Source: an uncultured Clostridia bacterium
GTDB taxonomy: Bacteria; Bacillota; Clostridia; UBA1381
Direction: 5' to 3'
Length of the DNA stretch: 64,000 nucleotides
Assembly: GCA_934489015.1 (NCBI GenBank)
Contig: CAKSSN010000014.1
Span: 1 to 64,000 of the forward strand
Part shown: positions 50,527 through 58,033 of the stretch, piece after piece
Numbering within the stretch: position 1 is the stretch's first letter
Layout: the number at the start of each line of letters is the position of its first letter
The notes under the pieces: model-generated
Seen by the model: the letters and a program-made list of their open reading frames with translations, nothing else
Database searches by the model: none
Told to the model about the DNA's origin: nothing
Position numbers and translations under genes: made by a program

Positions 50527-52539
50527 TTATAATATTTCAGCCGAATAAATTTTAAATTCTTTTGTTTGAACATTTCCCTCGCAGCAGCTTTTTATTCTGT
50601 TAATTAAAAAGTCTGTTCGATTTGAAATCATAGTTCTTTCTCCGTTTATTTCGACATCTATTACCGTAGTATCCATCTTGGGATGATAATACGCCATGAT
50701 TTTAAGAATTGTTTCATCGGTATAACGTATATTCGCAATGCTGAAATCTCTTCCGTGACAGTGAAGATAGCTGTAGCCGACATTGTTTCCGAATTTGCAG
50801 TCTTTTTCTTCTTTTATTTTATCAATTACCCGGTGAAGCGGCTTAATATTGTCGGATAATTCATCCTTTGATGAAATTTCCGAAAACTGAGCCTGCTTTC
50901 TGTCAAAATCAAGCTGCAATTCGCATCCGTTTTCCTCGCCGTATAAGAATTTCAAGCCGTATCTTCCGCCGCAGCCTGATTTTATGCGTGCTTCTATGTA
51001 ATATTCTCCTTTGGGATTTGGAGAAAGGTAATCAATTTCAGACTCTGAAATGCTTTTAATCAGCTTTGTTTCCGGTATCAGCTCAGGCAGCCATCTGCTT
51101 CCGAGATTGCCGTCTTCAAATTCTACAAGCTCTCGGTGTACAACAGCCGATCCCCAGCCTATTCCGCCGATCCAGCCAGCCATAATAACTCTGTTGTTAT
51201 CGGTTTTTACCGCCATAGGCACAGAAAGTCCGTCGTAAATATCATAGCCGTTTGCGGCACCGTCAAAAAATTCGTCCCCGTTCTTTTCTGTTTTCCAAAA
51301 GCCCGTGAAACCCATAATCAAATACTGATACCCGTTCCACTCAAAATATGACGGGCATTCCTCCGTGTTGAGCATACCCGATTTTTGATAGCATGGCGGA
51401 AAGTCTTTCCTTATTACCTTCCATGACTTGTCTATGTCGTCGCTGCCCCATATGTTCCCTCCGGAAAACATTATAAGCCTTCCGTCTTTAACATATACGC
51501 TTGGATTGTCAACAAAGCTTATTATTTTGTTGCTGCATTTAAAATTAATTCCGTCATCGCTTACGGCATAGCTTGCACCTATAGGAAATTTGCCGCTTTT
51601 GAAAATTTCGTCATATGATAAAATTTGTGTTTCATGGTGTTTGTCAAAATAATCGTGTATTTCGTCCGTTATCAGTCGGTCGTCGGCTTTCATGCGGTTT
51701 GTATGCAAGCCGAATGCAACATAATATTTCCCTTTCCAAAAAAACATTGTGCCTGTTCCGGTTGATTCCCACTGCTTTGTTATATCCCAGACAGGTCCTG
51801 CATCCTCCCAATTGATAAAATCCTTTGTAATCATATGTTCAAAATGGTGTGCGCCGCAAAACCATCGGTTTGCATGATGGTGCGTGTCCGGCATATAAAG
51901 CATATGATATGTTCCGTCGTGAAAGAAATTTACAACATCGCCTATAAACGTATTGTGTCCGAACGGCGTGTAGCATATCATTTTGCTTTGCAGAACGTTT
52001 TTACCAACACCGAATTCAATACATTCCAAATCATTTGAACACTCAACTCTTTTTATATACTCGTCATCAACAAATATCTTTTCGCCTGACGGGCGGTTTA
52101 ATACGCCGTAGGTTAAATCTTCATTTATAACATATCCGTCATATGCGAGTCTGAAATGAGTTTTATTGCAGACAATCCAAAGCTCTTTTTCGCAGATATT
52201 GTAAAGCTTAAGCGGTATGCTCAGCTTTTGAGCCTGCCACTGCGGATGCTCGTCTGAGTAAAAGTAAAGCTCAACGTCAAGAATCGGAGCGCAGCCGTTT
52301 TCGTCTGTTATTTGAAAAAGACATTCGCTCTTATCCCTGAAATTTTTATTTACATCTTCCTTTTTCCCGAAACGCAGCGATATTTTAACGCATCCCGGTA
52401 TCTGCGCAATAATTCTGTTATCCTTGCCTGTTTTATTAAGCAAAAGCTTTAAAACAAGACCGCTTTCGTTATAATGATAATTATTTAGCGGCGTTGTTAT
52501 GCTTTGAAATTTGAACGTTCTGATGCTTTGTGTTATCAT
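50527..52539 (-). CDS. GH32-family glycosidase (levanase/invertase-like)
   Basis: The 670-residue protein resembles GH32 beta-propeller hydrolases: a probable nucleophile Asp in FIGDVVNFFHDGTYHMLYM, the stabiliser region SYAVSDDGINF, and the acid/base motif TEECPSYFEWN. An unrecognised domain of about 190 residues precedes the propeller and a beta-sandwich follows it. GH32 enzymes cut fructans, sucrose or related fructosides. There is no signal peptide, so it may act on imported oligosaccharides. A TATAAT box lies at 52585-52590 on the minus strand, without a clear -35. It separates the otherwise usual LemA and DUF2207 neighbours. Confidence 0.75.
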   Translation of the reverse strand: MITQSIRTFKFQSITTPLNNYHYNESGLVLKLLLNKTGKDNRIIAQIPGCVKISLRFGKKEDVNKNFRDKSECLFQITDENGCAPILDVELYFYSDEHPQWQAQKLSIPLKLYNICEKELWIVCNKTHFRLAYDGYVINEDLTYGVLNRPSGEKIFVDDEYIKRVECSNDLECIEFGVGKNVLQSKMICYTPFGHNTFIGDVVNFFHDGTYHMLYMPDTHHHANRWFCGAHHFEHMITKDFINWEDAGPVWDITKQWESTGTGTMFFWKGKYYVAFGLHTNRMKADDRLITDEIHDYFDKHHETQILSYDEIFKSGKFPIGASYAVSDDGINFKCSNKIISFVDNPSVYVKDGRLIMFSGGNIWGSDDIDKSWKVIRKDFPPCYQKSGMLNTEECPSYFEWNGYQYLIMGFTGFWKTEKNGDEFFDGAANGYDIYDGLSVPMAVKTDNNRVIMAGWIGGIGWGSAVVHRELVEFEDGNLGSRWLPELIPETKLIKSISESEIDYLSPNPKGEYYIEARIKSGCGGRYGLKFLYGEENGCELQLDFDRKQAQFSEISSKDELSDNIKPLHRVIDKIKEEKDCKFGNNVGYSYLHCHGRDFSIANIRYTDETILKIMAYYHPKMDTTVIDVEINGERTMISNRTDFLINRIKSCCEGNVQTKEFKIYSAEIL

Positions 52540-52644
52540 GGTTATACTCCTTTTTCAGCTTATTTCGCCTATGAGTGTACCATAATTATAAAGCAAATAC
52601 AAGAAACAATATGTAACCTATCGTTCAAGAAGTAAGATTATTTA

Positions 52645-53187
52645 TTATTTCATGCTCGGCATATCTGCCTTTTGGTCGTTTGCCTGCAAATAGTCGCGGC
52701 TTGTGATATGGATAAGTCCTGCCACAATAGATGTCGGGAACATTCTGATAGTGCGGTTTAGCTTTGTAACGCTGTCGTTATAAATAAGACGTGACTGACG
52801 CACCATTTTTTCGTATTCGTTTACGTTATCCATTGTTTTAATATAGTTCTCGTTCGCCTTAAGCTCCGGATAGCTCTCCGCAACCGCCATAATTCTGCCC
52901 ATTGCCTCTGTCAGAATGTTTTCCTGCTTGTCGACTTCTGCCGCAGTGCTTCTTGAGGTTATTCCGGCACGCATTTTTATCGTATCGGAAAGTGTCTGAT
53001 ATTCGTGCTGTGCATAGCCTTTTGTCAGGTCAAGCAATGCCGAAAGAGCGTCCCAGCGCGAAGAAAGCTGAACACCTATCTGGCTCATGGCGTTGTTGAT
53101 GTTTTCGTCCATTGCAACAAGCTTTCTTTGACATGAAATAAACCAAAGAACAATAATTGCCAAGATGATTAAAACTAAAAGTATCAT
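52645..53187 (-). CDS. LemA family protein
   Basis: The 180-residue protein has one N-terminal membrane helix (2-18) and the LemA helical domain (SRWDALSALLDLTKGYAQHE, then RIMAVAESYPELKANENY and NVNEYEKMVRQSRLIYNDSVTKLN). LemA proteins are of unknown function and often neighbour DUF2207/TPM-domain proteins. It follows a GGGGG RBS. Confidence 0.93.
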   Translation of the reverse strand: MILLVLIILAIIVLWFISCQRKLVAMDENINNAMSQIGVQLSSRWDALSALLDLTKGYAQHEYQTLSDTIKMRAGITSRSTAAEVDKQENILTEAMGRIMAVAESYPELKANENYIKTMDNVNEYEKMVRQSRLIYNDSVTKLNRTIRMFPTSIVAGLIHITSRDYLQANDQKADMPSMK

Positions 53188-53296
53188 AAAATTACCCCCT
53201 GTATAAAAATTAGTTACAATATAATTTTACTTTGTTTTTATGCATAATTCAACAAAAATAACAAGCCTTTTAACAATTTGTTATAAACTGCATAAA

Positions 53297-53320
53297 AAAG
53301 CTGCCGTTTGCGGCAGCTTT
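53297..53320 (-). terminator. Terminator of the flavodoxin gene
   Basis: AAAGCTGCCG-TTTG-CGGCAGCTTT forms a 10-base-pair hairpin followed on the minus strand by T bases. It ends the long minus-strand metal-homeostasis run. Confidence 0.9.
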
Positions 53321-53339
53321 ATAGTTAAATTAACGCTTG

Positions 53340-53768
53340 TTATTCGGCAGCCTTTTTTCCGAGTGCTTTGCACGCTTCAACGGCATCGTCGTCGGGAGCT
53401 TCATTTGCGATAAGGCCTTCTCCGCCTATAAGCTCTGCACCGGCAGCTGTAACGCGATCCTCCCAGTTTCTCATCCATTCTCCGTCGCCCCAGCCGTATG
53501 AGCCGAAAAGAGCAACCTTTTTGCCTGAAAGCTTACCTTCTATTTCCGAGAAGAACGGCTCAAACTCGCTCTCTTCCAGAACCTCAGCGCCCATTGCCGG
53601 GCAGCCGAGAATAAGCGTATCATATTCAAGAGCCTTGTCTGCCGTTATATCGGAAACCCTGAAAAGCTGTGTATCGGGATTAACCTCTTTTGCTCCGGCT
53701 AAAACAGCCTCAGCCATAGCCTCTGTGTTACCCGTTTCGCTCCAAAAAATAATTGCTGTTTTACTCAT
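53340..53768 (-). CDS. Flavodoxin
   Basis: The 142-residue protein has the FMN-binding loop WSETGNTEAMAE near residue 8 and the later LFGSYGWGDGEW segment. Flavodoxins replace ferredoxin as electron carriers when iron is scarce. It is the last gene of the metal cluster; its RBS is AAAGGAGG. The palindrome ACGGGCA-A-TGCCCGT (53794-53808) lies 26 bases upstream. Confidence 0.92.
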   Translation of the reverse strand: MSKTAIIFWSETGNTEAMAEAVLAGAKEVNPDTQLFRVSDITADKALEYDTLILGCPAMGAEVLEESEFEPFFSEIEGKLSGKKVALFGSYGWGDGEWMRNWEDRVTAAGAELIGGEGLIANEAPDDDAVEACKALGKKAAE

Positions 53769-53793
53769 GTGTAAAACCTCCTTTAATTGATTT

Positions 53794-53808
53794 ACGGGCA
53801 ATGCCCGT
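53794..53808. promoter_or_regulatory. Palindrome before the flavodoxin gene
   Basis: ACGGGCA-A-TGCCCGT is a perfect palindrome between the DUF3793 and flavodoxin genes. There is no T-run, so an operator or processing hairpin is more likely than a terminator. Confidence 0.4.
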
Positions 53809-53854
53809 TATTTAATATATCAACAAGCCGCATAGCAGCTTTGTTTTCAAAATT

Positions 53855-54403
53855 TTAAGCGCAGAAAATCTCAGATAGAGTTTTGCCGCTTTCAAGGCGC
53901 TTTAAAACGGCATTTCTGCATATTTTATATCTTTTAAATATTTTTGCCGCACACTCCGCATTGTCGTATACTCTCCACTCTCCGACAAGCAGACAGCCGT
54001 TATCCCTGTGATTTATAAAGCCGTATATGTCATTTATCGGATAACCGAGAAATGCGCCTATTTCGTGCGGAAAGTCGCAGCGCGTAAGCCTTTTTGAAAG
54101 AACAGATATGTAATCTTCAAGACTGCGGCAGCCGCCGTAGCCGCATTTTTTCAGAAGCGGCTGCAATTCACTTTGGCAAAGGCAGTCGTATAAAAGCTTT
54201 TTTCTGTAAACAAGCAGCAGTATCCTTTTATCACATTCACAAACCTTTTTAAAATAAATTCCGCGTCCGTTAAATTCGCTGTTTAATCTTGTTATATCCT
54301 TTTTTATATTCGGAAATTCGCTTTTCCTGCACGAAACGAGATTTGACGGTTTTATTCCGGCAAGCGCCGGTGCGCAGTGCTGCGCTATTAGCTCTTCTAT
54401 CAT
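53855..54403 (-). CDS. DUF3793 family protein
   Basis: The 182-residue protein belongs to DUF3793, found in gut Clostridia next to flavodoxin and feo genes. Marks are APALAGIKPSNLVS, the LVYR segment and FPHEIGAFLGYP. Function unknown; the cluster suggests a role in heme or iron-limitation physiology. It follows a GTTAG-N6-CTAAC box and an AAGGAG RBS. Confidence 0.85.
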   Translation of the reverse strand: MIEELIAQHCAPALAGIKPSNLVSCRKSEFPNIKKDITRLNSEFNGRGIYFKKVCECDKRILLLVYRKKLLYDCLCQSELQPLLKKCGYGGCRSLEDYISVLSKRLTRCDFPHEIGAFLGYPINDIYGFINHRDNGCLLVGEWRVYDNAECAAKIFKRYKICRNAVLKRLESGKTLSEIFCA

Positions 54404-54417
54404 AATTAATCTCCTTA

Positions 54418-54433
54418 GTTAGTCTAAACTAAC
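54418..54433. promoter_or_regulatory. DtxR-like operator before DUF3793
   Basis: GTTAG-TCTAAA-CTAAC lies just upstream of the RBS of the DUF3793 gene. It matches the pattern of the two boxes before the feo operon (61116 and 61151), which have the same arm sequence and the same 6-base spacing. Confidence 0.7.
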
Positions 54434-54449
54434 CATGCTTTAAAAAAAA

Positions 54450-54740
54450 TTAAGCCCTTGCTCCGAAATAATCCTTAAGCGCTTCATTCAGCGCATTTCT
54501 GCTTGATGAATTGCAGTGCTTTACAATTGCGCCAGTTTTTTCGGCCTGCTGTGATGCAACCGCAACCATCTTGTGTGCAACCGTACCCGTGAAAACAACA
54601 ACCATATCAGGTGCGCCGATCTGGCTTTTAAAATTTGCGGGACATTGTGTAAACACCTTGCATTTGCAGCCGTATTTTTTGCATATTTCCTTGTATTTGC
54701 AGTGCATTCTGTCATGACCGCCGACTATTACTATACTCAA
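54450..54740 (-). CDS. DUF2325 domain protein
   Basis: The 96-residue protein matches DUF2325 (VIVGGHDRMHCKYKEICKKYGC, then VVFTGTVAHKMVAVA). The start is a TTG at 54740 after GGGGG with good spacing; no nearer ATG exists. Members are small cytoplasmic proteins linked to metal or dinucleotide processes without a known reaction. Confidence 0.8.
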   Translation of the reverse strand: MSIVIVGGHDRMHCKYKEICKKYGCKCKVFTQCPANFKSQIGAPDMVVVFTGTVAHKMVAVASQQAEKTGAIVKHCNSSSRNALNEALKDYFGARA

Positions 54741-54773
54741 TTTAAAGACCCCCTTGTTTCTTTATTTCTGCCC

Positions 54774-54792
54774 GCGCCGCTTTTGGCGGCGC
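54774..54792. promoter_or_regulatory. GC-rich hairpin between the DtxR-like and DUF2325 genes
   Basis: GCGCCGC-TTTTG-GCGGCGC is a perfect 7-base-pair hairpin in the intergenic region. It has no T-run on the minus strand. It may be an attenuator or a stability element. Confidence 0.4.
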
Positions 54793-54805
54793 AGACAGAC
54801 TGAAA

Positions 54806-55177
54806 TTACTTTTTATCTTTTAAAATATATTCAGCCATATTTTCGGCATTCTCATCCGTAAGAGAGCAAAGACAGCAAATTGCGTCATCTCTTGCGTTTT
54901 CTGCGGTGCTGCCGAGAGCGTCGGTGAAAAACTTGTAAAATGTCAGGTATTTCAGGTAAAGCTCTCCGGCAAAAACCGCTCCTCTTTGAGTAAAATCAAT
55001 ACTTCCGTTATCTGTTCTCTCGATAAGCTCTTCATCTATGAGATTTGGCAGCATAAGCGAAACGCTTGCTTTTTTCACGTTAAGCGCTTTTGAGATGTCG
55101 ATACCTCTTACATCTATGCCGCTGTTTCTCAGCTCATAGATTATGAACATGTACTTCTTTTTAGTCGAGGACAGCAT
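54806..55177 (-). CDS. DtxR-like metal-dependent repressor, variant
   Basis: The 123-residue protein has the DtxR/MntR winged helix (DVRGIDISKALNVKKASVSLMLPNLIDEELIER, about 22-55) and a short dimerisation helix region. The His and Glu ligands usual in MntR/DtxR are not at their normal places: the helix that normally reads ...EACRLEH... reads DAICCLCSL, giving Cys101, Cys102 and Cys104. It therefore may sense another metal or redox state. It overlaps the P-type ATPase gene by 17 bases and has an AAGGAGG RBS. Confidence 0.7.
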   Translation of the reverse strand: MLSSTKKKYMFIIYELRNSGIDVRGIDISKALNVKKASVSLMLPNLIDEELIERTDNGSIDFTQRGAVFAGELYLKYLTFYKFFTDALGSTAENARDDAICCLCSLTDENAENMAEYILKDKK

Positions 55178-57257
55178 TAGAAACCTCCTTGTCAAGAAGC
55201 GGACGCATACTCTTAAGGCAGATTGCCATAGTTGAAATATTATGCAAAAGCGCACTTGCAACCGGAGAAATAAATCCGCCGAGACCGAGCAAAATAAGAC
55301 CGCTGTTGAATATCGTTATAAATCTGTAATTTGAATGAATACGGCGGAAAAGCTTTTCGCTCAGCTCACGCAGAACAATGAGTTCTCCGAGATTTGACGA
55401 AAGCAGCGTTATATCCGCAACCTCGCGCGCAATATCCGAAGCGTCTTTCATCGCTATAGAAACGTCTGCCGCAGCAAGCGCCGGCGAATCGTTTATGCCG
55501 TCGCCGACCATAACAACTTTATGATTGTCGTCCTTAACCGAATTTATAATATTGAGCTTATCCTCCGGAAGCACTCTTGCATAGAATTTCTCAATTCCGA
55601 GCTCCTTGCATACGTTTTCCGCAGTGCTTTCTCCGTCGCCGGTAATCATAATTATGTTTGAAAGCCCCATTTGCTTAAGCTCTTTTATTACGTTTTCGGC
55701 GTTCGGTCTTATCGGGTCCTCAATGCAGAGTATTCCGCAGAGCCTGCCGCCTATTGCAAGATATACCATTGAATATTTTTCGCCGAGCTTTTTGATTGTT
55801 TCTTTCTGCTCGTCCGATACCTCAATGCCCTCATCGTCGAATATAAAGTGCGCGCTGCCTATTAAAGCTCTTCTTCCGCCGAGCTGTGAGGCAATTCCGT
55901 GAGCGACTATATATTCAACCTCAGCGTGCTCCTCCTTGTGTTCAAGTTGCTTTTCCTCAGCTGCATGAACAATTGCTCTTGCAACGCTGTGAGGGAAATG
56001 CTCCTCAAGGCAGGCGGCTGTTTTTAAAATTTCGTCCTCGCTGCTGCCGTCAAAGGAAATAACTCTTGCAAGCTTCGGGCAGGACTCCGTAAGAGTGCCT
56101 GTTTTGTCAAACATAATCGTGTCGGCAAAGGCGTAATTTTCAAGAAATCTTCCGCCCTTTATCATTATGTCGTAGCCTGCCGCTTCCTTCATTGCCGAAA
56201 TTACGCATATCGGAGTTGAAAGCTTTATTGCGCATGAATAGTCAACCATAAGTGCCGAAAGCGCTTTTGTAACGTTGCCGGTGAACAAATATGTGAATAT
56301 ACTTGTCAGGAAGCAAAGCGGTACAAGACTGTCGGCAAATTTTTCGGACTTTGTCTGAACGCTCGATTTTAAATCCTCCGAATTTTCTATCATATCTATA
56401 ATTCCGAAGATACGACTGTCATCCGGAAGCTTTACCGTTTTAATATCAATCGAGCCTTCTTCAACAACCGTTCCGGCATATACCGTCATTCCGACTGTTT
56501 TCAGCTGCGGCAGTGACTCGCCTGTCATTGACGCTTCATTTACTCCTGCCGAGCCGTCGGCTACAGTTCCGTCAACCGGTATCATGCTTCCGCAGCGAAC
56601 ACGTATAATGTCGCCGACCTTAATTGTTTTAAGCGGAACATATTCTTCAATTCCGTCCGTTATTCTCCATACCTTGTCTATGTTCAGCGCAAGGCTGTCG
56701 GAAAGTGCGTTTTTCGCTTTCTTTTTTGTGTAATCCTCTAAGAGAGAGGATATGTTAAGAAGCGTCATAACCGACGCCGCCGTTGACGGCGAGCCGCTTA
56801 TGATTGAAGCGGAGATTGAAACCGCGTCAAGCACGGAAACGTTAAGCTTTCCGCCGGCAAGGCTTTTAAGTCCCTCACGAACAAAAGGAACAGCACGCAT
56901 AACGGTCAGCGGAAGCGATATAAATGACGGAACAAAAAGCTTCATCAATATTCTTTTTCTGATGATTGAGAAAAAATCCTTCTTAAAGTCCTCGTCAATT
57001 GTCTGTAAGGAGGTCAGCTCCTCTTCCGCAATACCTTTGATGTCAAGCTGCGATATGCTGCTTAGAAGCTGTTGTTTTATGTTGTTTTTATAATAGATAA
57101 GCATACCGCCGTTTACAGCGCTGACCTCTACAGAACAGACTCCGTTAATTCCCGTAATTGCGGCAATAAGTCCGTTTTCCTGCTTTCTTGTAAAGCAGCC
57201 TCCGCCGCAGCGAAGACGCAGCCTGCCCGGAGAGTCGTAAACAATTTTAAATTTCAT
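55161..57257 (-). CDS. P1B-type heavy metal ATPase
   Basis: The 698-residue ATPase has an N-terminal HMA_2-like domain without a CxxC motif (1-60), an actuator with TGESLPQ (about 245), the phosphorylation site DKTGTLT with Asp384, and GDGINDSPAL (about 600). The transmembrane metal motif is SCAIKLSTP (341-349), with Cys-Ala-Ile in place of the CPC or CPx of copper and zinc pumps. The catalytic pocket shows FPHSVARAI instead of the usual SEHPxxxAI. Metal export is expected; its place in an iron regulon suggests iron or manganese, by inference. Confidence 0.85.
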   Translation of the reverse strand: MKFKIVYDSPGRLRLRCGGGCFTRKQENGLIAAITGINGVCSVEVSAVNGGMLIYYKNNIKQQLLSSISQLDIKGIAEEELTSLQTIDEDFKKDFFSIIRKRILMKLFVPSFISLPLTVMRAVPFVREGLKSLAGGKLNVSVLDAVSISASIISGSPSTAASVMTLLNISSLLEDYTKKKAKNALSDSLALNIDKVWRITDGIEEYVPLKTIKVGDIIRVRCGSMIPVDGTVADGSAGVNEASMTGESLPQLKTVGMTVYAGTVVEEGSIDIKTVKLPDDSRIFGIIDMIENSEDLKSSVQTKSEKFADSLVPLCFLTSIFTYLFTGNVTKALSALMVDYSCAIKLSTPICVISAMKEAAGYDIMIKGGRFLENYAFADTIMFDKTGTLTESCPKLARVISFDGSSEDEILKTAACLEEHFPHSVARAIVHAAEEKQLEHKEEHAEVEYIVAHGIASQLGGRRALIGSAHFIFDDEGIEVSDEQKETIKKLGEKYSMVYLAIGGRLCGILCIEDPIRPNAENVIKELKQMGLSNIIMITGDGESTAENVCKELGIEKFYARVLPEDKLNIINSVKDDNHKVVMVGDGINDSPALAAADVSIAMKDASDIAREVADITLLSSNLGELIVLRELSEKLFRRIHSNYRFITIFNSGLILLGLGGFISPVASALLHNISTMAICLKSMRPLLDKEVSNAVLD

Positions 57258-57278
57258 TTCCGAACCCTTCTTTTTTGA

Positions 57279-57512
57279 CTATTCGTTTTCTGCCTGCTGC
57301 TTTGCGTCATAGCAGATGTCTTCTGCCTGATCCTTCATGTTTTTGAAGGCTTCCTGTGCGTCGTTTTGAAGCTTGATGCATTTTGCAAGACCCTTTACGC
57401 ACGCGTTTCTTGTTTTCTCGCTTTTGATTGCCTTAACTCCGTAGGTTGCCGCAAGCACACCGCCTGCAAAGCACAAAAGCTTTTCGTTTTTCAAACAGTC
57501 CATGATTTTCAT
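57279..57512 (-). CDS. Small membrane protein, DUF6110-like
   Basis: The 77-residue protein has one hydrophobic segment (about 13-28, FAGGVLAATYGVKAI) and an acidic, coiled C-terminal half. It sits 21 bases upstream of the P-type ATPase in the same direction. The resemblance to DUF6110 is a tentative recognition. It may be an accessory subunit of the ATPase or of FeoB. Confidence 0.55.
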   Translation of the reverse strand: MKIMDCLKNEKLLCFAGGVLAATYGVKAIKSEKTRNACVKGLAKCIKLQNDAQEAFKNMKDQAEDICYDAKQQAENE

Positions 57513-57600
57513 AACAGTTCATTTCCTTTCTTTTCTTTTCTTTTTGAAATTTATTAATTAATATTTTCCCGGCTAAACACAAAGCCGCGCCGGAAAAATA

Positions 57601-57726
57601 TCAATTATCCCGGTTTAATAGTTTTTTACACTTATTCTTTATATAGTGAAGCGCGCTGAGAATTACTGCGCACAGCGCAGCCGCGCCTGCTCCGTAAAGA
57701 AAAGATTTAAATGTTTCACTCATCAT
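57601..57726 (-). CDS. Small one-helix membrane protein (41 residues)
   Basis: MMSETFKSFLYGAGAAALCA begins a 41-residue product with one membrane helix and a basic tail. Its ATG overlaps the TGA of the Cys-rich protein by four bases (ATGA), so it is translated by coupling. The sequence has no known family. Confidence 0.55.
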   Translation of the reverse strand: MMSETFKSFLYGAGAAALCAVILSALHYIKNKCKKLLNRDN

Positions 57727-57905
57727 TTTCCGCCGTTGCCTCCGCCGTGACATTTTCCGCGCATGGCGCAATGTGCACAGCCGCAGCCGCAGGAGGTTTT
57801 CCCTGCACATTTATTTTTCTTCATGCTGCGCAGTATCATGCATACAACGGCTGCAAGTACAATGAATATTACAATTGTTCCGAGATTATTTATAATCCAG
57901 CTCAT
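57723..57905 (-). CDS. FeoB-associated Cys-rich membrane protein
   Basis: The 60-residue protein has one helix (about 8-28) followed by KCAGKTSCGCGCAHC and a Gly/His-rich end. This is the pattern of the small Cys-rich proteins found downstream of feoB. It may deliver or sense ferrous iron near the transporter. It follows an AAAGGAGG RBS and a hairpin at 57963-58011. Confidence 0.8.
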   Translation of the reverse strand: MSWIINNLGTIVIFIVLAAVVCMILRSMKKNKCAGKTSCGCGCAHCAMRGKCHGGGNGGK

Positions 57906-57962
57906 ACAGGCTTCCTCCTTTTAAAGTCTTGCATTTTGATGAAATATTGCTTGTGTATGACA

Positions 57963-58011
57963 GGAAAAAACGTGCGAACCGCTTTTTTTTGCTGTTCGGC
58001 GCGTTTTTTCC
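57963..58011 (-). terminator. Terminator or attenuator after feoB
   Basis: GGAAAAAACGCGCCGAAC pairs with GTTCGCACGTTTTTTCC on the minus strand, around an A-rich loop, in the 128-base gap between feoB and the Cys-rich gene. It may reduce expression of the downstream genes. Confidence 0.65.
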
Positions 58012-58033
58012 TTATCATGTGTTTATATAATTT

